From Rapana venosa (Eukaryota; Mollusca; Gastropoda; Neogastropoda; Muricidae), in assembly GCA_028751875.1 (NCBI GenBank), contig CM054141.1, forward strand, positions 63,825,711 to 63,889,710: 64,000 nt of DNA. Direction: 5' to 3'. The notes beneath the pieces are model-generated. The model was given only the letters and a program-made list of their open reading frames with translations, was not told the origin of the DNA and did no database searches. The position numbers and the translations under genes are program-made. Below are positions 42,490-54,049 of the stretch, one piece after another; position 1 is the first letter of the stretch; each line of letters starts with the position of its first letter.

Positions 42490-42675
42490 ATTGTCTAGCA
42501 GGCCACGACCTCGAGCTTTACACACAGGGCCTAAGTTTATAATCTTTTTTGAAGTGATTTCAAGAGTGGAGCTTGCAATGATCCTAACCCCATGGGGAAA
42601 AAATCCACTTGAGGGGGAGTTTCGGTAGTGGGTCGAACCCAGGCTGTCAAATCACCAGGGCGACGCTGACCAGTG
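42490..42675 (-). mobile_element. SINE family B, diverged minus copy
   Basis: Minus-strand B-box-like GGGTTCGACCCACTACCG (about 42624-42641) follows ATTTGACAGCC. Downstream lie CCCTCAAGTGGATTTTTTCC and TATAAACTTAGGCCCTGTGT, as in other family B copies. Confidence 0.65.
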
Positions 42676-42687
42676 TGTGTGTGTGTG

Positions 42688-42755
<68 letters not shown>
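42674..42755 (+). repeat. (TG)n microsatellite
   Basis: About 80 bp with one GCG interruption. Confidence 0.96.
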
Positions 42756-42758
<3 letters not shown>

Positions 42759-42840
42759 TATTCTTAAAAGATTTGAAGATTCGTATGGATTTAGTTTATT
42801 ATTTGTCCGTCTGTGTATCTAAGCTTAAAGGTCACAACAG

Positions 42841-43128
42841 ATGAAGAAAACGACGAAACCCAACACCACAAAACCAAAGTTTATTGCTGAAAGTCTAAAA
42901 GAACTTACTGTCTGTGAATCCTTCCTTGCCAGAACAGGCGGAGAACTGGCTCCACTGTTGGTACTTGAGGGTGATGCTGAAGTGCTGACAGACGACTTCA
43001 ATGCACTACGACGACTATCCCAAGCATTATCATGTGGTCATCACGCCTCTGATGGACGCAGACGACAGCACAAAACCCCGTCAATGTTTATTACAGGTAT
43101 ACATCCACAGAACACACACAACATATAA
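42841..43128 (+). other. Isolated open frame, coding status doubtful
   Basis: A 95-codon frame contains SLKELTVCESFLARTGGELAPLL and EGDAEVLTDDFNALRRLSQA in ordinary composition. No domain or splice partner is recognised. AGTTTATT and ATGTTTATTA motifs in it could also belong to a 3' UTR on the other strand. Confidence 0.22.
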
Positions 43129-43179
43129 TACGTCTAAAGCAGCAAGGAAATGCAAGCAGTGTGAAAATATTCTAATTAC

Positions 43180-43180
<1 letters not shown>

Positions 43181-43261
<81 letters not shown>
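43181..43261 (+). repeat. (GA)n microsatellite
   Basis: About 80 bp of GA with one break. Confidence 0.96.
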
Positions 43262-43263
<2 letters not shown>

Positions 43264-43264
43264 T

Positions 43265-43750
43265 TGGGGGGGTGGGGGGTATTGTTGTTAAAAGAAAACA
43301 CAACAAACAAAACTGATAAAGTTAAGTGTTCCATCATCTGCGTGCGACTGAGGCCTGAAAAAAACCAACACCCCTACCCCCAAAAACCCATCATCACACA
43401 CACTTGCAGAGTTACTGCTTTATTCTGTGTATGCAACTGATGGCTTGAATTTAAATATTGGCTACAAAATTAACAAAAACCTCCCAACCACAAGAACAAA
43501 AAAAGAAAAGAAAAAAAGAAAACCTCCACAGCCAGTGAAGTCTTGACACAGACGGACGAAGAAGTTCTTAGCATTTACCGCTGCAGAAATAAACCTGGAT
43601 AACAGCTGTAATTCCTTAAATGTGTATTGCCTGAAATGAAGTGAAGAATGTCAAACACCCGACGATAGCCGCTGAGTGAAATAAAATCAACAAGAAAAAC
43701 ATATTTATAAATAAAAAAAAGGTGGATTGAACGACAGTGGGGCTTGTTAG
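43265..43750. other. A-rich non-coding stretch
   Basis: Several A/C homopolymer patches; no gene or mobile element recognised. Confidence 0.4.
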
Positions 43751-44700
43751 TGGAAATATGTTAGTGACATTGGGTCGAACAACAACGTAACGGTGTTAAT
43801 AGAAGTCCATCAGTAACGGTCTGTTAATGTCGGTCAATCGATGTCAGTTAGCTAACGACAATTAGTGACAGTCAGTTACAAAGGGTCTGTTAGTGACATG
43901 TCGACAATCTGTTAGTGACAGTCTGTTAGTGACAGTATGCTAGTGAGTCTTTTAGTGACACTGTGTTGGTGACAGTAACAGTCTATTAGTAACAGTTAGT
44001 GACAGTCTGTTAGTGTCAGTGACAGTCTGTTAGCTATGGTCTGTTAGTGTTCTGTTAGCTATGGTCGGTTAGCTATGGTCTGTTAGCTATGGTCTGTTAG
44101 CTATGGTCTGTTAGCTATGGTCTGTTAGTGGTGTTCTGTTAGCTATGGTCTGTTAGCTATGGTCTGTTAGTGGCGGTCTGTTAGTGGTGTTCTGTTAGCT
44201 ATGGTCTGTTAGCTATGGTCTGTTAGCTGTGGTCTGTTAGTGGCGGTCTGTTAGTGTTCTGTTAGCTATGGTCTGTTAGCTATGGTCTGTTAGTGGCAGT
44301 CTGTTAGTGGTGTTCTGTTAGCTATGGTCTGTTAGCTATGGTCTGTTAGTGGCGGTTTGTTAGCGATGGTCTGTTAGCTATGGTCTGTTAGTGGTGTTCT
44401 GTTAGCTATGGTCTGTTAGTGGCGGTCTGTTAGTGGTGTTCTGTTAGCTATGGTCTGTTAGTGGCGGTCTGTTAGTGATGTTCTGTTAGCTATGGTCTGT
44501 TAGTGGCGGTCTGTTAGGGTTCTGTTAGCTATGGTCTGTTAGTGGCGGTCTGTTAGCTATGGTCTGTTAGTGGCAGTCTGTTAGCGATGGTCTGTTAGTG
44601 GCAGTCTGTTAGTGGTGTTCTGTTAGCTATGGCCTGTTAGTGGCAGTTTGTTAGTGGTGTTCTGTTAGCGATGGTCTGTTAGTGGCAGTCTGTTAGTGGC

Positions 44701-45765
44701 GGTCTGTTAGTGGCGGTCTGTTAGTGGCAGTCTGTTAGTGGTGTTCTGTTAGCTATGGTCTGTTAGTGGCAGTCTGTTAGTGGTGTTCTGTTAGCTATGG
44801 TCTGTTAGTGGTGTTCTGTTAGCTATGGTCTGTTAGTGGCAGTCTGTTAGCTATGGTCTGTTAGTGGTGTTCTATTAGCTGCGGTCTGTTAGTGGCGGTC
44901 TGTTAGTGGCGGTCTGTTAGTGATGTTCTGTTAGCTATGGTCTGTTAGTTGTGTTCTGTTAGCTATGGTCTGTTAGTTGTGTTCTGTTAGCTATGGTCTG
45001 TTAGTGGCGGTCTGTTAGTGGCGGTCTGTTAGTTGTGTTCTGTTAGCTATGGTCTGTTAGTGGTGTTCTGTTAGCTATGGTCTGTTAGTGGCGGTCTGTT
45101 AGTGGCGGTCTGTTAGTTGTGTTCTGTTAGCTATGGTCTGTTAGTGGTGTTCTGTTAGCTATGGTCTGTTAGTGGTGTTCTGTTAGCTATGGTCTGTTAG
45201 TGGTGTTCTGTTAGCTATGGTCTGTTAGTGGCGGTCTGTTAGCTATGGTCTGTTAGTGATGTTCTGTTAGCTATGGTCTGTTAGTGGTGTTCTGTTAGCT
45301 ATGGTCTGTTAGTGGTGTACTGTTAGTGGCAGTCTGTTAGCTATGGTCTGTTAGTGGTGTTCTGTTAGCGATGGTCTGTTAGTGGCAGTCTGTTAGCTAT
45401 GGTCTGTTAATGGCAGTCTGTTAGTGGTGTTCTGTTAGCTATGGTCTGTTAGCTATGGTCTGTTAGCTATGGTCTGTTAGCTATGGTCTGTTAGCTATGG
45501 TCTGTTAGCTATGGTCTGTTAGCTATGGTATGTTAGTGATGGTCTGTTAGTGACGGTCTGTTAGTGATGGTCTGTTAGTGATGGTCTGTTAGTGACGGTC
45601 TGTTAGTGATGGTCTGTTAATGATGGTCTGTTAGTGGCGGTCTGTTAGTGGCGGTCTGTTAATGGTGTTCTGTTAATGGTGTTCTGTTAGCTATGGTCTG
45701 TTAGTGGCGGTCTGTTAGTGACGGCTTGTTAGTGACGGTCTGTTAGTGACAGTCTGTTAGTGTCA
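44701..45765 (+). repeat. Higher-order duplication in the array, left copy
   Basis: It matches 45807-46871 at a constant offset of 1106 bp (79 x 14). Landmark variants used: TCTATTAGCT at 44871, GTGTAC at 45315, ATGGTATG at 45525 and ACGGCTTG at 45721. Confidence 0.93.
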
Positions 45766-45806
45766 GTCTGTTAGTGACAGTCTGTTAGTGATGGTCTGTT
45801 AGTGTC

Positions 45807-46871
45807 GGTCTGTTAGTGGCGGTCTGTTAGTGGCAGTCTGTTAGTGGTGTTCTGTTAGCTATGGTCTGTTAGTGGCAGTCTGTTAGTGGTGTTCTGTTAG
45901 CTATGGTCTGTTAGTGGTGTTCTGTTAGCTATGGTCTGTTAGTGGCAGTCTGTTAGCTATGGTCTGTTAGTGGTGTTCTATTAGCTGCGGTCTGTTAGTG
46001 GCGGTCTGTTAGTGGCGGTCTGTTAGTGATGTTCTGTTAGCTATGGTCTGTTAGTTGTGTTCTGTTAGCTATGGTCTGTTAGTTGTGTTCTGTTAGCTAT
46101 GGTCTGTTAGTGGCGGTCTGTTAGTGGCGGTCTGTTAGTTGTGTTCTGTTAGCTATGGTCTGTTAGTGGTGTTCTGTTAGCTATGGTCTGTTAGTGGCGG
46201 TCTGTTAGTGGCGGTCTGTTAGTTGTGTTCTGTTAGCTATGGTCTGTTAGTGGTGTTCTGTTAGCTATGGTCTGTTAGTGGTGTTCTGTTAGCTATGGTC
46301 TGTTAGTGGTGTTCTGTTAGCTATGGTCTGTTAGTGGCGGTCTGTTAGCTATGGTCTGTTAGTGATGTTCTGTTAGCTATGGTCTGTTAGTGGTGTTCTG
46401 TTAGCTATGGTCTGTTAGTGGTGTACTGTTAGTGGCAGTCTGTTAGCTATGGTCTGTTAGTGGTGTTCTGTTAGCGATGGTCTGTTAGTGGCAGTCTGTT
46501 AGCTATGGTCTGTTAATGGCAGTCTGTTAGTGGTGTTCTGTTAGCTATGGTCTGTTAGCTATGGTCTGTTAGCTATGGTCTGTTAGCTATGGTCTGTTAG
46601 CTATGGTCTGTTAGCTATGGTCTGTTAGCTATGGTATGTTAGTGATGGTCTGTTAGTGACGGTCTGTTAGTGATGGTCTGTTAGTGATGGTCTGTTAGTG
46701 ACGGTCTGTTAGTGATGGTCTGTTAATGATGGTCTGTTAGTGGCGGTCTGTTAGTGGCGGTCTGTTAATGGTGTTCTGTTAATGGTGTTCTGTTAGCTAT
46801 GGTCTGTTAGTGGCGGTCTGTTAGTGACGGCTTGTTAGTGACGGTCTGTTAGTGACAGTCTGTTAGTGATG
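45807..46871 (+). repeat. Higher-order duplication in the array, right copy
   Basis: The same rare variants occur at 45977, 46421, 46631 and 46827, each exactly 1106 bp to the right of the left copy, so no net indel has arisen since duplication. Confidence 0.93.
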
Positions 46872-48734
46872 GTCTGTTAGTGACTGTGTGTTAGTGACGG
46901 CCCGTTAGTGTCAGTCTGTTAGTGTCAGTCTGTTAGTGACAGTCTGTTAGTGATGGTCTGTTAGTGTCGGTCTGTTAGTGTCGGTCTGTTAGTGTCAGTC
47001 TGTTAGTGACAGTCTGTTAGTGATGGTCTGTTAGTCTGTTAGTGATGGTCTGTTAGTGACGGTCTGTTAGTGACTGTTAGTGTCAGTCTGTTAGTGACGG
47101 TCTGTTAGTGTCAGTCTGTTAGTCACGGTCCGTTAGTGTCAGTCTGTTAGTGTCGGCCCGTTAGTGTCAGTCTGTTAGTGACGGTCTGTTAGTGATGGTC
47201 TGTTAGTGTCAGTCTGTTAGTGTCGGTCTGTTAGTGTCAGTCTGTTAGTGACGGTCTGTTAGTCTGTTAGTGATGGTCTGTTAGTGACGGTCTTTTAGTG
47301 ACTGTTAGTGTCAGTCTGTTAGTGACGGTCTGTTAGTGTCAGTCTGTTAGTCGCGGTCCGTTAGTGTCAGTCTGTTAGTGTCGGCCCGTTAGTGTCTGTT
47401 AGTGTCAGTCTGTTAGTGAGTCTGTTAGTGACGGTCTGTTAGTGACGGTCTGTTAGTGATGGTCTGTTAGTGTCAGTCTGTTAGTGACGGTCTGTTAGTG
47501 ACGGTCTATTAGTGTCAGTCTGTTAGTGTCAGTCTGTTAGTGACGGTCTGTTAGTGCGACGGTCTGTTAGTGCCAGTCTGTGAGTGTCAGTCTGTTAGTG
47601 ACGTTCTGTCAGTGACGGTCTGTTAGTGTCAGTCTGTTAGTGACGGTCTGTCAGTGACGGTCTGTTAGTGTCAGTCTGTTAGTGACGGTCTGTTTGTGAT
47701 GGTCTGTTAGTCTGTTAGTGACGGTCTGTTAGTGACGGTCTGTTAGTGATGGTCTGTTAGTGATGGTCTGTTAGTGACAGACTGTTAGTGACGGACTGTT
47801 AGTGATGGTCTATTAGTGATGGTCTGTTAGTGACGGTCTGTTGGTGATGGTCCGTTAGTGTCAGTCTGTTAGTGATGGTCTGTTAGTGCCAGTCTGTTAA
47901 CGATGGTCTGTTAGTGATTGTCAGTGACGGTCTGTTAGTGACGGTGTTTTAGTGATGGTTTGTTAGTGACAGTATGTTAGTGATGGTTTGTTAGTTATGG
48001 TCTGCTACTGACCGTCTGTTAGTGATTGTCAGTGACGGTCTGTTAGTGATGGTCTGTTAGTGACGGTCTGTTAGTGATGGTCTGTTAGTGATGGTCTGTT
48101 AGTGACAGTCTGTTAGTGTCAGTCTGTTAGTGCCAGTCTGTTAGTGACGGCCTGTTAGTGTCAGTCTGTCAGTGATGGTCTGTTAGTGACAGTCTGTTAG
48201 TGTCAGTCTGTTAGTGACGCTTGTTAGTATCTTTAGTGCGTTGTTAGTGCAGTCTGTTAGTGAAGGTCTGTTAGTGACGGCTTGTTAGTGACGGTCTGTT
48301 TGTGGCAGTCTGTTAGTGATGGTCTGTTAGTGATGGTCTGTTAGTGACGGTCTTTTAGTGACGGTCTTTTAGTGATGGTCTGTTAGTGTCAGTCTGTTAG
48401 TGACGGTCTGTTAGTGACGGTCTGTTAGTGTCAGTCTGTTAGTGACGGTCTGTTAGTGGCAGTCTGTGAGTGTCAGTCTGTCAGTGACGGTCTGTTAGTG
48501 ATGGTCTGTTAGTGACGGTCTGTTAGTGATGGTCTGTTAGTGATGGTCTGTTAGTGACAGACTGTTAGTGACGGACTGTTAGTGATGGTCTATTAGTGGT
48601 GATCTATTAGTGATGGTCTGTTAGTGACTGTGTGTTATGATTGCCTATTAGCGACCGTCCGTGATGATCTGTAAGTGACTGTGTAAGTGACAGTCTGTAA
48701 GTGACAGTCTGTGTAAGTGACAGTCTGTGTAAGT

Positions 48735-49330
48735 GACAGTCTGTCTTTTTATGTTAGTAGCAGTCTGTGACGTTTGTTAGTACCAGTCTGTAAGGAACGT
48801 CTGTTAGTAGCAGTCTGTGACTGTTAGTAGCAGTCTGTAAGTGACAGTATAAGTCTGAAAGTGAAGATCTGTCAGTAGCAGTGTGTTGTTGACTGTTAGA
48901 AGCAGTCTGTAAGTGAAGTAGCAGTATATGACAACAGTAGTCTGTAAATGACCATCTGAAAGCAGCAGTCTGTAAGTGACAATCTGTTAGTAGCAGTCTG
49001 TAAGTTACAGTATAAGTCTGAAAGTGAAGATCTGTTAGTAGCAGTGTGTTGTTGACTGTTAGAAGCAGTCTGTAAGTGAAGTAGCAGTCTATGACAACAG
49101 TAGTCTGTAAATGACCATCTGATAGTAGCAGTTTGTAAATGACCATCTGATAGTAGCAGTCTGTAAATGACCATCTGATAGTAGCAGTCTGTGAGTGACT
49201 TAGTAGCAGTCTGTGGGTGACTGTTAGTATTAGTCTGTGAACCACAGTAGCAGTCTGTAAGTGACCGTCTGTTAGTAGCAGTTTGTGTCTTTCTGTTAGT
49301 AGCAGTCTGTGACTGACTGTTAATGACAGC
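48735..49330 (+). repeat. Right edge of the array, diverged TAGTAGCAGTCTGTAAGTGA units
   Basis: Units shift to AGTAGCAGTCTGTAAGTGAC and related forms of irregular length. A segment of about 110 bp at 48861 recurs at 49024 (offset 163). The long minus-strand frame here is a repeat artefact. Confidence 0.88.
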
Positions 49331-49334
49331 TTGA

Positions 49335-49880
49335 GTTGGGTTTCTAGGTGTAAAGTGACTGGTTCGAATCCCATGAAAGTCATATTTTTTTCGCACTCTG
49401 CGTGGGTCCTACGCAGAAAGAGTTTGCTATGGACTCATTGGAAAGACCTGGGACCACACATTCGAGCTTAATACATTTTATGTATGAGATCTTGAGAAAG
49501 CTGCTCAATTTTTAACCAACACTGCTGATGTCTGTATCTCTTGGGCATGGTTGATGTCAGGATATACTATGATAGGAAGTGCAGAGTACAGCCCTGTAAC
49601 GTAGTCTCAAAGCTGTTGCACGTCCATCAGTACATTATACTCACCACCATCGATCATCATGCAATACAAGAGAAAACCTGACTCTGAATCAGTGGCCTCT
49701 GTTGCTCTGGTCACACGGTGACCTCAGTTTTAGTTTTTATATTTATACCTGTGTGCCTGTAGCGAGTTGGTGTCAAAGCCTTTGAGGTCAGATGTCCATG
49801 GGGAAAAATCATGAGCAATACTGTGATGAACACTGTCCGAGGTGCATATCTAACCCAGCCTGGCTCTGTGATTAAGCTAT
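49335..49880. other. Stretch with a possible SINE relic
   Basis: CTGGTTCGAATCCCATGAAA at 49351-49370 resembles a tRNA B box and is followed by TGCGTGGGTCCTACGCAGA, an inverted repeat. No gene. Confidence 0.35.
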
Positions 49881-49899
49881 AATTGTTGTCAGTTTGGGG

Positions 49900-51240
49900 A
49901 TTAGGTGGCGTTCTATGAATACTAACTCGGAACAGGCACCTCTGAACACAACCAATGTGACCCAGCAGCGCAAGACCACCTGGTTGAGGCGTGGCAGTAG
50001 CGCGACATGGAAAATCTCCTTATGGACTTCTGGCCCTGAGGATACGACAGTAAAGCCATAAAAACAGCACTTGGTGTTCCAGTCCACGCTAACATAACTA
50101 ATACTTATAAAGAAGCACAGTTCCTCTCTCTTTCTGATCAACGAAGATTAGCCATATCAAAGTATGTGATTCGAAGTCTCTCTGTTCCAAATTCAGTAAA
50201 AGGGGAAATTCTTATGAATCAAGACACTGATTATCCAAAACGAGCAAGCAATATTTCATTTTTGCTGCCAATTAAAAATTATACAGATTCATTAATGAAA
50301 GACATTGGTATTGACCTAACAAAAATTCCAATTCTTTCAATGGTTCCTCAAATGCCTCCTTGGGAACATATATCAGCTAACTTTGACACTGACTACACGG
50401 ATGTAAAAAAGAATGAAGATCCAAATTTGCTCACCGTTGATGTAAAAAGTCACATTGAAAGTAATTATTCTAATTATTTAAAAGTGTATACTGATGGATC
50501 TGTACTGGAATCAGGAAGAAACGGGGCAGCATTTGTGATTCCTGTTTTAAAAGAACAAAAATCATTTCATTTAGGAAAACATTTTTCTATTTTTACGTGT
50601 GAATTGTTTGCAATCCTTATGGCCTTGAATTTATTGTCAAATACTGCGCTTGATATACACCACATTCTTTTTTGCGTTGACTCAAAAGCAGTATTGATGG
50701 CACTAAAGCATTGGCAGGGGAACATAAGGAAAGATATTATATGCGAGATAAAATTCTTGATACATTGTATTGCAAGCAGAGGCATACAAATAACTTTTTG
50801 CTGGGTCCCTTATCACTGTGGAATCTATTGGAATGAGTTGGTTGATTCTTTAGCAAAACAAGGTGCCTCTGATTGCAACATTGAAACGTTTGATTCCAAT
50901 CTCGCATTGTCCTCGCATGAAATTAATGCTAAATTGATGAATTGTATGCATTCCCAAATGAAGAAAACACACTTTGAAAACATTTCTTGCTCACGAAAGT
51001 AGACATTTTAATATATAAAAATGAAACTAAATGCATGGAACACCAAATACTCTAAAAATATGACATGTTGCTGTTCTCAATCTCTTTCAATCCACCATTT
51101 ATTGTTTGATTGCCCAATCCTAACTGACCTGTTTAAAAGGAAAGGAATAGATATTCATAAAAAGATGCCACTGTTCAAGAAGTTTTATATGACTCTCAGC
51201 AGTTCATAACATCAGTTGCTGAGGTTGTATATTCTTCCCC
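49900..51240 (+). pseudogene. RNase H-bearing LINE fragment (I/R1-like group)
   Basis: An upstream linker (AIKTALGVPVH, about 50055-50085) leads into an open frame of about 278 codons (50166-51002). It carries a complete RNase H set: YTDGS (Asp110), TCELFAI (Glu146), FCVDSKA (Asp172) and ELVDSLAKQGA (Asp227), plus WVPYHCG with His217. Stops at 51000-51002 and 51009-51011 precede, in the same frame, KMKLNAWNTKYSKN and a CxC...H...C knuckle (CCCSQSLSIHHLLFDCP). The reverse transcriptase is missing, so it is 5'-truncated. The RNase H itself is strikingly well kept. Confidence 0.82.
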
Positions 51241-51290
51241 AATAAAACCTCTACTGTAGATAGTTGTGAGAATATAAATATACGTACATT

Positions 51291-51406
<116 letters not shown>

Positions 51407-51409
51407 TTA

Positions 51410-51830
51410 GTTTGAATGCAGGTGTGTCCTTATCACCAAGTAGTGAATGGACATTAAACAAAAACAAAAATACGACACAAGTCTAGACTCGGGTGGAGAG
51501 ATCGAACTGAGTGGAGTGTGAACAGCAGCACAGGAGTGTCACAAAGGATGAGGCAGCAAAAAGAAAAGTGGCTTCTCAGTGACCTTGTCATAAAGCTTCG
51601 GCAGTTACCAACAAGAGACAACTTGGTAATTATTGTAAGACTGAAGACTGGACATATTAGACTGAGCACAGCCTCTTCCCCATATTCTGTGGGTACAAGG
51701 GAGTTAATTTTTATTTCGTTCATTGGTTAGCGCTCGGAGGTTCGCAAATGATATTTTTGCCTATGCTTCCCCACTTCCCCACCATTTAGAAAGCCACATT
51801 CCAACTCTGGGGATGGTGCCTAACAACTCT
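51410..51830. other. Non-coding stretch, nothing recognised
   Basis: Short frames only. Confidence 0.4.
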
Positions 51831-51834
51831 CGAA

Positions 51835-52035
51835 AGGCCGATTAAGTTTTTAACGCTCGTGCAAGATGGTCTGCGTGCATTCGCACTCAGGGCCGCGGCT
51901 TATAGTCTCATCTGAAGGACTTCAGTTCGATTTTCTCGTCAAACTAGGAAGAAAGGGCAAGGCTGTGAAGTGAACCCCAAACCTCATGGTTTGCTTCTCA
52001 GGCAGTTGAACGTCTTAACCTTCATGCCACCTTTC
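51835..52035 (-). mobile_element. SINE family B, minus copy
   Basis: On the minus strand GAAGCAAACCATGAGGTTTGGGGTTCACTTC carries a weak B box. Downstream are GATGAGACTATAAGCCGCGG, GAGTGCGAATGCACGCAGAC and CATCTTGCACGAGC in family B order. Confidence 0.75.
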
Positions 52036-52214
52036 TTCTTAATAGTTCATTATGAAAATCCGCATGATGACTCATTCAAAATGGATTTTTCCATCTCTAG
52101 CACTTCCTAAATAATTTTAAACTACAAGACTTATTACCTTGAAGCTACGTGCGTTACAATCATGAAACATGAAATATGCATATCAAATTTGACATCCACT
52201 TAGACAGGAGACTC

Positions 52215-52330
<116 letters not shown>

Positions 52331-52359
52331 TCCTGGAAGGGAGGGGGAACCGACAACTA

Positions 52360-53442
52360 CACATAAACAGAAGGACGCCGATGACGCCGCCTTGACAGCA
52401 CACACTGAGGTTGCCCTCCAAGAACTCATCAACTGCTTTGCGCATGCCTGCACCGAGTTCGGCCTGACGATCAGCATCAAAAAGACGAACATCCTGGGCC
52501 AAGATGTCAGCTCCGGCCTTTCCATCTCCATCGGCGACAGCCCCCTCGACGTCGTGGAAAACTTCACGTACCTTGGCTCTACCATCTCCAGTAGCCTCAG
52601 CCTGGAAACCGAGCTGAACTCCAGAATTGGCAAGGCATCAGCAGCAATGGCTCGTCTGTCAAAGAGTATGGGAGAACTCCATGCTTACCATCAAGACAAA
52701 GACCCAAGTGTATCAAGCCTACGTGCTGAGCACATTACTGTACGGTAGCGAGAGCTGGACTCTATACGCCCGACAAGAACGCAGGCTCAACACCTTCCAC
52801 CAACGCTGCCTCAGAAGGATCCTTGGCGTCACATGGCAGGACCATGTTCCTAACAAAGAGATCCTGGAAAGGGCAGGAACACTCAGCATGTTTGCCCTGC
52901 TCACCAAGAGACGTTTGCGCTGGCTTGGCCATGTCACCCGCATGCATGACGGCAGACTGCCTAAAGACATTCTGTACGGTGAGCTTGCCACCGGCTCCAG
53001 ACCAACAGGAAGGCCAATGCTTCGATACAAAGATGTGTGCAAGCGGGACCTGAAGGCGGGTGGCATTGCACCAGCAGGCCTTGAAGCACTGGCAGCAGAC
53101 CGCAGCAGTTGGCGAGCCACTACCAGGTCAGCCATCAAGACAACAGAGCAAAAGAGGGAGGAGCAGTGGGGAGACAGACGAGCACGCAGACATCGGAGAG
53201 CAGAGTCAGCACCATCAGACAACTCTGTCTTCACATGCAACACCTGCAACATGATCTGCCGCTCCAGGATTGGGCTCTACAGCCACAGTCGGCGCTGCAG
53301 TTCCACCACTGACCGACTGACCCACGGCGCATTCTCCATTGTCTCCCGAGACAGACGGATGCCAACAACAGCCTGTTTGGACGCGAGCACATCAAACGGG
53401 CTAACACATGGACAATGGAACCCCGATTCACTAGAACTCTGA
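52360..53442 (+). pseudogene. Non-LTR retrotransposon C-terminal half (RTE-like)
   Basis: It starts at the RT active-site box, here DADD, then AALTAHTEVALQELINCF, KKTNILG and a FTYLGSTISS block. A frameshift near 52665 shifts to the frame with VWENSMLTIKTKTQVYQAYV, LYGSESWTLYARQERRL, LRWLGHVTRMHDGRLPKDI and GSRPTGRPMLRYKDVCKRDL. A C-terminal Cys/His motif CNTCNMICRSRIGLYSHSRR-C (about 53236-53300) follows. All block types are standard for non-LTR polyproteins; RTE-like is my best clade guess. 5'-truncated. Confidence 0.82.
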
Positions 53443-53444
53443 AC

Positions 53445-53870
53445 CAAAAGCTGACATGTGGACAAAGGAATCATAAATCACACACTGAAGTGGACAATGG
53501 AACCCCGAATCACACGATGACGCATGGGCAACTGAACTCTAAATTATGCACTGACACATGGAAAAATTAAACCCCGAAGCACATGCTGGCAACGGAACTC
53601 TGAATCACACGCTGATGTATGAGCAAAAGAACCCTGAATCACATGCTGACACATGAACAATTGAACTCTGAATCACACGCTGACACATGAACAATTGAAC
53701 TCTGAATCACACGCTGACACTTGAACAATTGAACTCTGAATCACACGCTGACACATGAACAATTAAACTCTGAATCACACGCTGACGCATGAACAATGGA
53801 GTCCTTGATCACACGCTGAAGTATGAACAATGGAATCCTGAACCACACTGACGTATGAACAATGAAGGCT
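53445..53870 (+). repeat. Minisatellite at the LINE 3' end, ~30-34 bp units
   Basis: Units CACATGAACAATTGAACTCT then GAATCACACGCTGA repeat; the cleanest are at 53640-53800. Related sequence begins inside the LINE 3' end (ACATGGACAATGGAACCCCG near 53405), so the array probably grew from it. Confidence 0.88.
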
Positions 53871-54049
53871 ACTGGATCTGTTTCTTAAAAAGAAAGGAAT
53901 GGATTTAAACGAAATTCTTCTTATTTTGTTTAACACGCTGTTTCATTCAAACAGTGAAAAGGCAGACATTTGCATCAGCTGTTTTATTTCCCAGTCTACC
54001 CGGGAAAATTATGACAACGATCCCCATGACATTCTTTTTCTTGAATAGG

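Larger units (their letters stand above)
43755..48735 (+). repeat. Large 14 bp minisatellite array, core TCTGTTAG plus variable hexamer
   Basis: About 350 units. Nearly every unit keeps TCTGTTAG; the other six bases come from a small set, mainly CTATGG, TGGTGT, TGGCGG, TGGCAG, TGACGG, TGATGG, TGACAG and TGTCAG. CTATGG/TGGTGT units alternate as 28 bp dimers in the centre. TGACGG, TGATGG and TGTCAG dominate the right third. No frame through it is meaningful. Confidence 0.97.

Noticed and set aside
43755..48735. CRISPR-like array (constant and variable parts alternating)
   Set aside because: The unit is 14 bp, the variable part is six bases from a small recurring set, and the host is a eukaryote. 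It is a minisatellite.
43755..48735. Telomeric or interstitial telomere repeat because of frequent GTTAG
   Set aside because: The unit is not TTAGGG or a near variant, the period is 14, and the context is internal.
48754..49396. Minus-strand open frames of 166-209 codons
   Set aside because: They read Thr/Leu/Ser/Asp/Gly-poor repeats of one short peptide in register with the minisatellite edge; open only because the repeat lacks stops.
52719..53252. Minus-strand frame of 177 codons
   Set aside because: Antisense to the conserved LINE domain; codon pattern follows the plus-strand protein.
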